Shown: positions 31,320 to 38,752 of the stretch, one piece after another
Numbering within the stretch: position 1 is the stretch's first letter
Layout of the letters: the number at the start of each line of letters is the position of its first letter
Source: Solwaraspora sp. WMMD792
GTDB taxonomy: Bacteria > Actinomycetota > Actinomycetes > Mycobacteriales > Micromonosporaceae
NCBI RefSeq assembly: GCF_029626105.1
Contig: NZ_JARUBH010000009.1
Span: forward strand, 1 to 64,000
Length of the DNA stretch: 64,000 nucleotides
Reading direction: 5' to 3'
The notes under the pieces: model-generated
The model's input: the letters and a program-made list of their open reading frames with translations, nothing else
Told to the model about the DNA's origin: nothing
Database searches by the model: none
Made by a program: the position numbers and the translations under genes

Positions 31320-31735
31320 CACGACCCGCCCCGGGCCGTCGACCTGGCCACGTGCTGCGCGAACCACGGATTGACGCCTGCTGTGGCTGGGTTCGCGGCG
31401 GCCCACTGGCCGGTGCCGTCGTCCGGCGGCTCCGCCCGGCGCCGGCCCGTGTCCACGACGGGCACCGGAGCCGAGCGGTACACCCCGCCAGCGGGCGCCG
31501 TACGTCCGGTCACGGGCTCCGGCCAGCGTTCGCCGTCGACCGGCTCCGGCCACGGCAGGGCTGAGGCGGGCAGGTCCTGCGTCAGCTCGACGCGCAGCGC
31601 CGACAACTCCCCGGTGTGCATGTCCCAGCCCTCGTGCCGGTCCTCGGCGGCGGCGGTGCTGAGGAGGCCCCGGCGCACGGCGGCCGCGAGCGCGGCGACC
31701 ACCAGGCAGGCTGCCGCGACGATCAGCAGAATCAT
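31316..31735 (-). CDS. Single-pass membrane protein, early operon
   Basis: The 139-aa product starts MILLIVAAACLVVAALAAAV, one membrane helix, followed by an acidic then Pro/Arg-rich soluble part ending QHVARSTARGGSW. First of three consecutive membrane proteins (with those at 31732 and 32169). Function unknown; superinfection exclusion or membrane anchoring of early functions is possible. Confidence 0.6.
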   Translation of the reverse strand: MILLIVAAACLVVAALAAAVRRGLLSTAAAEDRHEGWDMHTGELSALRVELTQDLPASALPWPEPVDGERWPEPVTGRTAPAGGVYRSAPVPVVDTGRRRAEPPDDGTGQWAAANPATAGVNPWFAQHVARSTARGGSW

Positions 31736-32172
31736 TGCTGCTGTCCTCTCTGCTCGGTCTGGTCGTGGGCGGTGGTGCTGGGGCGGGCGAGGTCCAGGGC
31801 GTCGCGGACGTCGCGGGTCAGGCCCGCCACGCGGGCGGCACGGGCCCAGGGGTCGCCCCGGCCCGCACCGGCCACGGTGACCGCGATCAGCGCCACCACC
31901 GCGCCGATCACCGCGCTGACCGGTACCGACACCGCCACGGTGATCGCGACGACCGCCCAGGTCGACAGGTCGTGATGGCGCGGCCGGACGGCGAGGGCGG
32001 CGGTCACGGACGCCCAGTGCTCGTTCAGGCGGCGGGTCCGCCGGCGGCGCACCACCACGGCGGCCCGGAGCGCGCCCGCGAACAGCAGCAGCGCGGCCGC
32101 CAGCCACAGCGGGTGGATCGGCGCCGTCCACCATCCGGACCCGGCCCAGAAATGCGAGGCGAACACCTTCAT
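31732..32172 (-). CDS. Two- or three-helix membrane protein, early operon
   Basis: The 146-aa product has membrane helices at ~20-40 (HPLWLAAALLLFAGALRAAV) and ~72-104 (TWAVVAITVAVSVPVSAVIG, AVVALIAVTVAG), joined by a basic loop (RRRRTRRLNEHW). Acidic/polar C-terminus. Unrecognised. ATGA overlaps on both sides. Confidence 0.6.
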   Translation of the reverse strand: MKVFASHFWAGSGWWTAPIHPLWLAAALLLFAGALRAAVVVRRRRTRRLNEHWASVTAALAVRPRHHDLSTWAVVAITVAVSVPVSAVIGAVVALIAVTVAGAGRGDPWARAARVAGLTRDVRDALDLARPSTTAHDQTEQRGQQQ

Positions 32173-32420
32173 CGGCGCGCACCTCCCGCCGGCTGGTGCT
32201 CGTCGAGCAGCGCGGCCAGGCGGTCGTGCCACGCCCGGTCGGCAGCGGCCCGCCGCGCCTGCCGGGCCGCCACCCGGGCCGCCCGATCAGCCCGCCGGGC
32301 GGCGGCCGCACGGCGTGCCCGACCGGCCAGCACCCGCACCGCGTGCCCGCCAGCGACGATCAGCGCCATGATCAGCAGCCCGCCGGCCTCGGGCAGCGCG
32401 GCTGCGATCCCCGTGGTCAC
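32169..32420 (-). CDS. Small membrane protein with basic tail
   Basis: The 83-aa product has one membrane helix (GLLIMALIVAGGHAVRVLAG) then a strongly basic Ala/Arg helix (residues ~32-65) and HDRLAALLDEHQPAGGARR. Part of the three-gene membrane set. Function unknown. Confidence 0.55.
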   Translation of the reverse strand: MTTGIAAALPEAGGLLIMALIVAGGHAVRVLAGRARRAAAARRADRAARVAARQARRAAADRAWHDRLAALLDEHQPAGGARR

Positions 32421-33112
32421 CGGCGATCACCGCCCAGGGCGGTCCGGATCGCGCCGAGCACCAGGCCGGCCGTGTCCGGGGTCTCCCACATGCCCCACAG
32501 GGCTTGGCGGAGGCAGGCCGGGAGCAGTCCGCGGCTGCCCAGGCTGCAGGCCAGGGACAGAAGGTGGTGCTGGGCGTCGGTGATGTCGTCGCCCAGGGCG
32601 TCATCCAGTGCGGCCAGGTGCAGGGCGTTCCATCCGACGACGCCGGGTGAGGTGATGCGTCGGGTCACGGCCGGGTGGTCGAGCAGGCCGGCGCCGGCCA
32701 GCAGTTCGACGGCGGCGGCCTCGCACGGGTCGGTTGCCTCGGCCAGCAGCGCGGCGGTGACGTCGGCCGGCTGGCCCGGTGCCGGGGTGGCCGGGGGGCG
32801 TGGCGGGTCCTGCGCCAGCGGTGCCGGGCCGGCGGCCCGGCCGGCGGCGTGCGCCCGCGCCAGGAGGCCGATCACGACCTGCACGGTCGCGGTCTCCCAG
32901 CTGGCCAGCCAGGCGAGCACCCGGTGGTCCAGGTCGCCCAGCTCGACGCCGGCGTCGACGGCGGCGGCGATCAGGGCTGCCCGGCGCGTGCCCTCGGCCG
33001 TGCCGTCACCGGGCCGGATGCGGCCGGTGGTGTGCAGTTCGGCCAGTTGCCGGGGCAGTGGCGCGGCCAACGCCTCGTCCTCGCTGTTGTACGGTCCGAT
33101 CTTGGCGGTCAC
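32417..33112 (-). CDS. Early helical protein, unknown
   Basis: The 231-aa product starts MTAKIGPYNSEDEALAAPLP. Helical segments 'VELGDLDHRVLAWLASWETA', 'TVQVVIGLLARAHAAG' and 'GWNALHLAALDDALGDDITD', then 'HLLSLACSLGSRGLLPACLRQ'. The 'LDHRVLAWLASWETATVQVV' element is frequent in actinobacterial prophages, where function is unassigned. ATGA overlaps at both ends. Confidence 0.6.
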   Translation of the reverse strand: MTAKIGPYNSEDEALAAPLPRQLAELHTTGRIRPGDGTAEGTRRAALIAAAVDAGVELGDLDHRVLAWLASWETATVQVVIGLLARAHAAGRAAGPAPLAQDPPRPPATPAPGQPADVTAALLAEATDPCEAAAVELLAGAGLLDHPAVTRRITSPGVVGWNALHLAALDDALGDDITDAQHHLLSLACSLGSRGLLPACLRQALWGMWETPDTAGLVLGAIRTALGGDRR

Positions 33113-34617
33113 AGGTCACCCCCGGTCGGCTGTGCCGGCACCACCACGGCGGCGGTTCCCCGCGCAGGCGGGGCCGGCTGGTCGGCGGGGTCGGCGTCGT
33201 TGTAGACGTACATCTCGATCGACAGCGGCGCGGACGACCCGCCGAGGTCATCGGCCGGACCGCCGCCGGTCAGCAGCTCGGCGACCAGGCGCTCACCGAC
33301 CGGGACCACGTCGGAGCCGAGCTCGGCGGCGAACGCCTGCAGACCGGCGAGGTTGGCGGCGCGGCCGGTCACCTGCAGCCGGTCGACCGGCAGGATCGAC
33401 GGGTCCCGCTCGGCGGCCGCGACCAGGGCGCGCAGCCCGTCCAGCATCAGCTGACGGCGGGTCCGCACACGCAGCGCCTCGGCAGCGGCGGCCACCGTCT
33501 CCTCGTCGACCAGCGGCACCAGGTCGTCGGCGTGGTGCTCGGCGTACTCCGGGCCGGCCAGGAGCACCCCGACCAGTCCGGCGGCGCCAACCTCGACGGC
33601 GCGGACCTCGACACCGGGCACGTCGTCCCGGCCGGTCGCCACCCACATCCCCGGCCGCAGCTCGGTGGCACGCACCGACGGAATCGCGTCGTCTGGGGCC
33701 CGGCCGGCGTCGACGGCGGTGACGTTCGCAGCTGCGAGCACCGCCAGGCGCGGCCACGCGCCGGCCGGCACGTCGGCCAGGTCAACTCCCTCGGCGGAGA
33801 TCTCGCCGCACCGCACCCGCTCCGGAGCGCCGACCAGCCCGGTGTCCAGCCCGCCGGTCCGGGCCTGTTCCGTCACCACGTCCTCGTGCCCGGCGCAAAC
33901 CCAGATGGTGCCCGCGTACGTCCGTGGGCCGGTCCAGCGCAGCGGGTGTGGCTGCGTCGCCACACCGGCCACCGCCGGCCGGCCGCACCGCTGGACGACG
34001 TCGACGGCGACGTCAGCGGCCGGGGACACCGGCACGTCCTCCGGCGAGTCGGCGGTGGTGGCGCCGGCGATGTGCTCGTCCAGCAGCGCCAGCGCCGGAG
34101 CCATGCTGTCGAATCCGTCCACGGCCAGCCCGCAGAGGCACCTGGCGCCGCAGCCGGCCGGGCCGGACCAGCCGCCCGCCACCCCGTGCCCGCCGGCGTC
34201 ACCGGCCGGGTCGGGGTCGGGGGTCGGGTCGACCGGTGCGGTCTCCGGACCGGGGCCGGTGCCCGCCGCCGCCCGCTGCAGCGCCTGGTGCTCCGGTCCG
34301 CCGTCGGGGGTGAGCACCGAGTCGGCGGCGACCCGCCAGATCTCGCCGCACACCGCCGCCGTCGGGATGATCGGCGCGAACACATCGACCACGAGGCCGG
34401 CGGCGCGCAGGCCGGCGGTGGCCTGGTCGACGTGCGCATCGCACGTCGAGACGGTGCCGGCGTACGCCCCGGTCCGGATCACACCCGGGCGGATCGGGGT
34501 CGGCTGGCCGGAGTCGTCGTTGGTGGTGGCCACCACGGTGTTGACGGCCGGCTGGCCGCAGATGTCGGACCTGGTCGGTACGGTGTCCGGTTGGTTTTCG
34601 GTACTCTCGTGTTCCAC
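33109..34617 (-). CDS. Large early protein with duplicated Cys/His module
   Basis: The 502-aa product starts at GTG 34617 (MEHESTENQ). Two modules resemble each other. The first, ~20-95, has 'ICGQPAVNTVVATTNDDSG', 'AYAGTVSTCDAHVDQATAGL' and 'AVCGEIW'. The second, ~210-280, has 'RCGRPAVAGVATQ', 'RTYAGTIWVCAGHEDVVTEQ' and 'RVRCGEIS'. Each has C-G-x-P-A-V, Y-A-G-T-x-x-x-C-x-x-H and C-G-E-I, suggesting a repeated zinc-binding fold. The remainder (~300-500) is Ala/Val-rich. Function unknown. Confidence 0.6.
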   Translation of the reverse strand: MEHESTENQPDTVPTRSDICGQPAVNTVVATTNDDSGQPTPIRPGVIRTGAYAGTVSTCDAHVDQATAGLRAAGLVVDVFAPIIPTAAVCGEIWRVAADSVLTPDGGPEHQALQRAAAGTGPGPETAPVDPTPDPDPAGDAGGHGVAGGWSGPAGCGARCLCGLAVDGFDSMAPALALLDEHIAGATTADSPEDVPVSPAADVAVDVVQRCGRPAVAGVATQPHPLRWTGPRTYAGTIWVCAGHEDVVTEQARTGGLDTGLVGAPERVRCGEISAEGVDLADVPAGAWPRLAVLAAANVTAVDAGRAPDDAIPSVRATELRPGMWVATGRDDVPGVEVRAVEVGAAGLVGVLLAGPEYAEHHADDLVPLVDEETVAAAAEALRVRTRRQLMLDGLRALVAAAERDPSILPVDRLQVTGRAANLAGLQAFAAELGSDVVPVGERLVAELLTGGGPADDLGGSSAPLSIEMYVYNDADPADQPAPPARGTAAVVVPAQPTGGDL

Positions 34618-35153
34618 GTCGACCTCTCACGTCGATGGTTGGGATGGGTGGCCCTTGCCGATGTCGCGGCGAGGGCCGCTGCCGTTTGTGGATGGGGTGC
34701 GTGCGCCGGCCCTCCCCGGCACGGCGCACGCACCCGACGACGCCCGGACCGCCGTGGGGAAGACCGGCGGACCGGGGCGGTGGCGGCGAACAGCACCAGG
34801 GCGCCGGCGGCGGCCAGGGCGGCCGGGTCGACCAGCCCGCGCGTCAGCAGCTCGGCGCCGCCGACCGCGACCAGGCCGACCAGCGCGCCCAGCACGAGGG
34901 CCACGCCGAGCAGCAGGCGCAGCGCACGAAGTGCTCCCCGGCCGGCCGGTCGTAGCGACCGCTGGAGTCGGCCCGTGGGGACCACTCCAGGTCCCGGCCG
35001 GCCGGGGAAGACCGGGGTTACCCGGCCGGCGGCGGCGCCCTCCCAAGCAGCCGCCGCCGGCCGAGCTGGACCAGCCACCAGGAGGGCCGGTCCATCCACC
35101 AGGGCGGAACGTGAGACAGCGCCCCTGGTGGCCGTCTTGTGGATGGTGATCAT
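34479..35153 (-). CDS. Early protein with two membrane segments, boundaries uncertain
   Basis: The 224-aa frame includes two clear hydrophobic helices (LRLLLGVALVLGALVGLVAV and DPAALAAAGALVLFAAT), so at least the central part is coding. The C-terminal ~100 residues are Arg/Pro/Thr-rich and overlap the following gene by 139 nt, far more than any other overlap in this operon. The true stop may be earlier through a sequence error or frameshift. ATG 35153 overlaps the previous stop. Confidence 0.45.
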   Translation of the reverse strand: MITIHKTATRGAVSRSALVDGPALLVAGPARPAAAAWEGAAAGRVTPVFPGRPGPGVVPTGRLQRSLRPAGRGALRALRLLLGVALVLGALVGLVAVGGAELLTRGLVDPAALAAAGALVLFAATAPVRRSSPRRSGRRRVRAPCRGGPAHAPHPQTAAALAATSARATHPNHRRERSTWNTRVPKTNRTPYRPGPTSAASRPSTPWWPPPTTTPASRPRSARV

Positions 35154-35341
35154 GCCGCGCCCCTGCCCCGCCAGCCCGAGGCGGCCGGCGAACCGAGGAC
35201 GCGGGTCGCGGGCCGAGCCAGCGGCCGGGACTCACCGAGGACGGGCGGCAGCAGCAGCCGGATCTGGGCGAGCTGATCGGCGGTCGGCTGCGGCGCACTG
35301 GCGACGGCGGCCGACACGAACTGGCGCAGGTCGACGGTCAT
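35150..35341 (-). CDS. 63-aa early protein, unknown
   Basis: The product reads MTVDLRQFVSAAVASAPQPT then 'ADQLAQIRLLLPPVLGESRP'. The 'LRQFVSAAVASAPQPTADQL' segment is common in small actinobacterial prophage proteins beside the regulator. ATG overlaps the XRE stop, so it is translated with it. Confidence 0.55.
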   Translation of the reverse strand: MTVDLRQFVSAAVASAPQPTADQLAQIRLLLPPVLGESRPLARPATRVLGSPAASGWRGRGAA

Positions 35342-35586
35342 GACCGGGCCGGCGGCATCAGGTCGCTGGCGGGCACGCCGAGGGCTTCCGCGAGCGCGAC
35401 GAGGGTGCGCGGGCCGGCGTTGCGGGTGTTGTTCTCCAGCTCGGCCAGGTGGCTCGGCGAGATGCCGGCAGCCTTGGCAAGAGCAGGGCGGGACAGCCCG
35501 GACGCGACCCGGTGCCGCCGGAGGGCCTCCGGGCTGTGGTCGCGGGGCAGGCGACCCCGTGAGCGTGTCGGGTGCGTAGCTGTCAT
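35338..35586 (-). CDS. XRE-family regulator, first gene of the lytic operon (Cro-like position)
   Basis: The 82-aa product has a full XRE HTH: 'ALRRHRVASGLSRPALAKAA', 'GISPSHLAELENNTRNAG' and 'TLVALAEALGVPASDLMP'. It is divergent from a second XRE gene (35730) across an operator-rich gap and heads the leftward early operon, the position of a Cro-type regulator. Its promoter lies among the CTACGC repeats. Confidence 0.8.
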   Translation of the reverse strand: MTATHPTRSRGRLPRDHSPEALRRHRVASGLSRPALAKAAGISPSHLAELENNTRNAGPRTLVALAEALGVPASDLMPPARS

Positions 35587-35714
35587 GCGTAGGACGCTAC
35601 GCCGCTACGCAGCACTACGCAAGGCTACGCACGATAAACGCGCAGCGTGGCGTAGCGCCTATCTGACAGTGACCATTCATACACGAGCACGATTGCGTAA
35701 GATTGCGCAATCGT
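35587..35714. promoter_or_regulatory. Prophage switch region with repeated operators
   Basis: CTACGC occurs at 35597, 35605, 35615 and 35625 (steps of 8, 10, 10 bp). The inverse GCGTAG is at 35587-35592, forming GCGTAG-gacg-CTACGC, and again at 35650-35655. Nearer the rightward gene, ACGATTGCG (35689-35697) is an inverted repeat with CGCAATCGT (35706-35714), and GATTGCGCAATC (35701-35712) is a perfect palindrome. Two different operator types, each next to one regulator, suggest a bistable switch. Confidence 0.7.
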
Positions 35715-35729
35715 GCGTACGATGCCGGC

Positions 35730-36158
35730 ATGACCAACCGGCTCACCGAGTTCGGCCATCACGTCGAACTGGCGCGCGGCCAAATGGGCCTATCCGGCCG
35801 CAAAGCCGCCGCACGGGCAGGCATCAGTGAAGGACGCTGGAGACAGATCGTCACCGGCCACGGCGGCAAAGACTTACCACCCGCCAAGACGGCGGCCGCC
35901 ATGCTCGCCGCCGTCGACCTCGACCCCGCCACCGACCTACCCCGCTGGTACGGAGCCGACGACGTCAGCCGCGCGCTCCGGCTCCTCGCCGCCGACCACC
36001 CCGATACAGCAGCCGACACCAGCCTCCGCGACCGGGTCGCCCGCATCCGAGCCCTCGACATCGACCCGCAGACGCGAATGGAACTCCTCGACGCGCTACT
36101 CGACGCGCACGAACAGCTCCACGGCGATCAGGACGGCAAGCCGGCCTCACGCCAGTAG
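35730..36158 (+). CDS. XRE-type regulator, candidate lysogeny repressor
   Basis: The 142-aa product has 'HVELARGQMGLSGRKAAARA' and 'GISEGRWRQIVTGHGGKDL', an HTH, followed by 'PAKTAAAMLAAVDLDPATDL' and an effector/dimer region '[19 protein letters not shown]'. The start at ATG 35730 fits the HTH; an earlier in-frame start lies in the operator. It is the only lytic-control gene on the plus strand and converges with the integrase, overlapping its end by 31 nt. That placement suits an immunity repressor. Confidence 0.75.
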   Translation: MTNRLTEFGHHVELARGQMGLSGRKAAARAGISEGRWRQIVTGHGGKDLPPAKTAAAMLAAVDLDPATDLPRWYGADDVSRALRLLAADHPDTAADTSLRDRVARIRALDIDPQTRMELLDALLDAHEQLHGDQDGKPASRQ

Positions 36159-37570
36159 TCGCCCCACGTCCGACCATCTACGTCGCCGACCCACCTCGAC
36201 GGACCCAGCCGCCACGGATCGAACCGACGCGCACCACCACGCCGCCCCGCAGCGAACCGCACATCCGCAACCGTCCGGATCACCACCCGCTGCGGCGGTA
36301 TCCCCGCCGCAGCCCACCGGGCAGCCACATCCTCACCTGGTGCCAGCAGGTCACGCAGCTCCGGCGGCAGACCCGCCGCCAGGGTCCGAGACTCCGCCGC
36401 GCGGATCCGGTCAGTCAGGCCGGCCTCGATCACTGCCAAGCTCTCCGGCGACGTCCGGCCGGCGATCGCCGACCGCCGCCACCCGTCCAGCTCGCCCCGC
36501 AGCCGAGCGGCCTCCGCCTCCGCCTCGATCACCTCGGCATCACTGATCGCCGTCGCCGACCGTAGCCGCTCGTGCACGTCCGGCCGGGCCAACCAACCCA
36601 GCACCACCGCCTCCACGAACGCGTCCGTGGCGGGCTGGACGATGGTCGCCCCGCAGCCCTCGCACCGGTAGCGGCCGCGCGCAACGCACGGAGGACCCTC
36701 GCACTGGTCGCAGCGCATCAGGTAGGACAGCAGGTGCCGCCACCGGCCCGGCCGTGACGTGCGCCGGGTCGGGTCGGACAGGATCCGCTGTGCAGCCCAC
36801 CACGACGTTTCACTCACGATCGGCGGCCAAGCCGCCGCTGTGGTGCTGCCGTGGTGCCGGCGGAGTCCGACGTACGCCGGGTTGCTCGCGATGTCCCGCA
36901 CCCGCACCCGATGCCACCGGCCGCCGCCCGGGGCCGCGATCGCCGCAGCGTTGAGCCGATCGGCGATCGTGGAGATTGGGGTGCCGGCGGCGACCTGGTC
37001 GACGATGTCGGCGACGATCGGGGCGGTGTCCGGGTCTGCGACCTGCCCGGCGAGCCTGCCCGTGTCGGGGTCGTAGACGCGCCGGTATCCGTACTGCGTT
37101 CGGCCCGGAGTCGGCCGGCCGGCGGCGGCCGCGCCGGCTTGGCCACGGCGTGCCCGCAGCGATGTCTTGTCCGACTCGTAGGCGGAGTCGATGCCGTCCT
37201 CGGCGAGGGTGCGCCAGTCGCGGGGGTTTTCGAGCCGGTAGGTCCGCTCGTGGGTGACGACATGGATGCGTACCCCGGACTCACGGCACGAGCTGAGGAA
37301 CGCGAACCACGTCTCCGGCGTACGGTCGCCGCGTGAGCTCTCCCAGAGAATGAGGACGTCGATCCGCCGAGCGGCGATGTCGTCGAGGACCTTCGGCCAT
37401 CCGTCGCGGGCCTTCCGAGCGAACCGGCTGGCACTCGCGCCGTCGGAGTATTCAGCGACGATGGTCCAGCCTTCGTCGGCGGCCGCCGTCCGGATCTCTT
37501 CGGTCTGCTCGGTGATGCTCTTGTGCTTCGCGGCAGACTGGCGGGCGTAGCTACCTGCGCGGGTGGGCAT
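36128..37570 (-). CDS. int: Large serine integrase
   Basis: The 480-aa product is a serine recombinase that integrates and excises the prophage. The catalytic domain starts '[19 protein letters not shown]' with the nucleophile Ser12 in Y-A-R-x-S; it continues '[17 protein letters not shown]' and '[16 protein letters not shown]'. A recombinase domain follows ([14 protein letters not shown] ... 'YVGLRRHHG'), then a zinc ribbon '[19 protein letters not shown]' with 'EGC', a coiled coil (~340-395) and a C-terminal tail. ATG 37570 is 16 nt from the upp start. A TAATCT element 6 nt before ATG indicates a leaderless transcript. Confidence 0.93.
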   Translation of the reverse strand: MPTRAGSYARQSAAKHKSITEQTEEIRTAAADEGWTIVAEYSDGASASRFARKARDGWPKVLDDIAARRIDVLILWESSRGDRTPETWFAFLSSCRESGVRIHVVTHERTYRLENPRDWRTLAEDGIDSAYESDKTSLRARRGQAGAAAAGRPTPGRTQYGYRRVYDPDTGRLAGQVADPDTAPIVADIVDQVAAGTPISTIADRLNAAAIAAPGGGRWHRVRVRDIASNPAYVGLRRHHGSTTAAAWPPIVSETSWWAAQRILSDPTRRTSRPGRWRHLLSYLMRCDQCEGPPCVARGRYRCEGCGATIVQPATDAFVEAVVLGWLARPDVHERLRSATAISDAEVIEAEAEAARLRGELDGWRRSAIAGRTSPESLAVIEAGLTDRIRAAESRTLAAGLPPELRDLLAPGEDVAARWAAAGIPPQRVVIRTVADVRFAAGRRGGARRFDPWRLGPSRWVGDVDGRTWGDYWREAGLPS

Positions 37571-37586
37571 CTGGTTAGATTACCGG
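37571..37586. promoter_or_regulatory. Overlapping divergent leaderless promoters for int and upp
   Basis: The 16-bp gap contains TAGATTA. On the plus strand TAGATT (37576-37581) is a TAnnnT -10 with 5 nt before the upp GTG. On the minus strand the same bases read TAATCT, with 6 nt before the integrase ATG. Such spacing matches leaderless actinobacterial transcripts. Both -10 elements share six base pairs, so polymerase can serve only one gene at a time. Confidence 0.65.
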
Positions 37587-38222
37587 GTGCGTAACGTTCT
37601 AGTCGTTGATCACCCTCTCGCCCAGTCCCGGCTGACCGCGATGCGCGACGCCCGGACCGACTCGGCGGCGTTCCGCGCCGCGCTGCACGAACTCACCACC
37701 ATGTTGGTGTACGAGGCGGCCCGATCCTTCCCGGTGGAGTCCTTCCCGGTGACCACCCCGGTGGCGCCGACCGACGGGACCCGGCTGGCCAACCCGCCGC
37801 TGCTGGTGCCGGTGCTGCGCGCCGGGCTCGGGATGGCCGACTCGGCGTTGGCGCTGCTGCCGGAGTCGTCGATGGGCTTCGTCGGGCTGGCCCGCGACGA
37901 GGAGACCTACGAGCCCCGGGCCTACCTGGAGTCGCTGCCGGTCGACCTGGCCGGCATCCCGGTGCTGGTGCTCGACCCGATGCTGGCCACCGGCGGCTCG
38001 CTGGAGCACTGCTGCCGGCTGCTCGCCGACCGGGGCGCCACCGAGATCACCGTGCTGTGCGTGCTCGCCGCGCCGGCCGGAATCGACCGGCTGGACCGCT
38101 CCGGCCTGCCGTTGCGACTGGTGACCGCGTCGATCGACGAACGGCTCAACGAGAAGATGTTCATCGTGCCGGGGCTCGGTGACGCCGGTGACCGCCAGTT
38201 CGGCGGGATGCCGCGCTTCTGA
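37587..38222 (+). CDS. upp: Uracil phosphoribosyltransferase, 5' end replaced by prophage
   Basis: The 211-aa enzyme makes UMP from uracil and PRPP (pyrimidine salvage). Signatures: '[18 protein letters not shown]', '[19 protein letters not shown]', '[16 protein letters not shown]', and the PRPP loop '[17 protein letters not shown]'. The first codons (VRNVLVVD) come from the prophage; host sequence begins within the att core, and the native start survives at 2567. The protein differs from the pre-integration form only in its first residues. The promoter is now prophage DNA next to int. Confidence 0.95.
   Translation: MRNVLVVDHPLAQSRLTAMRDARTDSAAFRAALHELTTMLVYEAARSFPVESFPVTTPVAPTDGTRLANPPLLVPVLRAGLGMADSALALLPESSMGFVGLARDEETYEPRAYLESLPVDLAGIPVLVLDPMLATGGSLEHCCRLLADRGATEITVLCVLAAPAGIDRLDRSGLPLRLVTASIDERLNEKMFIVPGLGDAGDRQFGGMPRF
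37602..37612. other. attR core of the prophage
   Basis: Second copy of GTCGTTGATCA, coding for residues V-V-D of Upp. Prophage sequence lies to the left (integrase side), host upp to the right. Together with 2579-2589 it allows reconstruction of attB as the native upp start and of attP as the junction of 37571-37601 with 2590 onward. Confidence 0.85.
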
Positions 38223-38232
38223 CGGGTACCGG

Positions 38233-38724
38233 TCAGCTGGCGGCGGTCCAGCTCCAGCTGGTCGCCACGCCGTCGGTGAACGGCATCACGCCGTGGAAGA
38301 CGGTCGGCTGCTCGGCGAAGACCAGCGGCAGGAAGTGCCGGTCGCTGGGCCACATCGGCACCCGGCCGGCGAGGACGTCGGCCAGGTCGGTCCAGACCAG
38401 GGTGCCTTCCGGGCAGTCCGGCCGGGGCTCGCCGGACCAGGTCGGCACCCGGAACAGGAATCCGAACCAGTTCTCGCTGTGCCGGCCGAAGCCTGGCCAG
38501 GAGATGGTCCCGGCCAGCTCCACCCGCCCGCACTCCAACCCGGACTCCTCCCTGATCTCCCGGCGCATGCCGGCGATGACGTCCTCGCCCGGCTCCAGCT
38601 TGCCGCCCAACCCGTTGTAGTAGCCGTAGTGGATGTCGTCCGGCCGGGTGTCGCGGCGCAGCATCAGCACCTGACGTCCGTCGGGGGAGAGTACGTAGCC
38701 GAGGGTCGCGATGATCGCCTGCAC
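38233..38724 (-). CDS. NUDIX hydrolase
   Basis: The 163-aa product contains a complete Nudix box, starting GGKLEPGEDVIAGMRREIRE and continuing ESGLE (consensus G-x5-E-x7-R-E-x2-E-E-x-G). Upstream 'VLMLRRDTRPDDIHYGYYNG' resembles 8-oxo-dGTP/MutT-type enzymes. GTG 38724 is chosen because the conserved strand QAIIATLGYVLS begins there; longer frames are not protein-like. Converges with upp, 10 nt apart. Substrate unproven. Confidence 0.85.
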   Translation of the reverse strand: MQAIIATLGYVLSPDGRQVLMLRRDTRPDDIHYGYYNGLGGKLEPGEDVIAGMRREIREESGLECGRVELAGTISWPGFGRHSENWFGFLFRVPTWSGEPRPDCPEGTLVWTDLADVLAGRVPMWPSDRHFLPLVFAEQPTVFHGVMPFTDGVATSWSWTAAS

Positions 38725-38752
38725 CTGGTCACCATAGGTACCCGGTGGCCGG

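Larger units (their letters stand above)
2590..37601. mobile_element. Integrated prophage, siphophage-like, ~35.0 kb
   Basis: The element is delimited by the 11-bp repeat in upp. It holds, from right to left, a serine integrase, two divergent XRE regulators, an early operon, HNH/TerS/TerL/portal/MuF/scaffold/coat genes, connectors, a tail block with a 685-aa tape measure, and lysis genes; nearly all lytic genes are on the minus strand. The left end carries GntR-linked cargo on the plus strand. No replication helicase or polymerase was recognised, so host replication is probably used. All expected structural blocks are present without obvious disruption, so it may be inducible; that is inference. 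Confidence 0.9.

Noticed and set aside
35587-35655. CTACGC repeats considered as a CRISPR-like array
   Set aside because: Units are 6 bp with 2-4 bp between, no spacers of uniform length, no cas genes. Operator repeats fit better.
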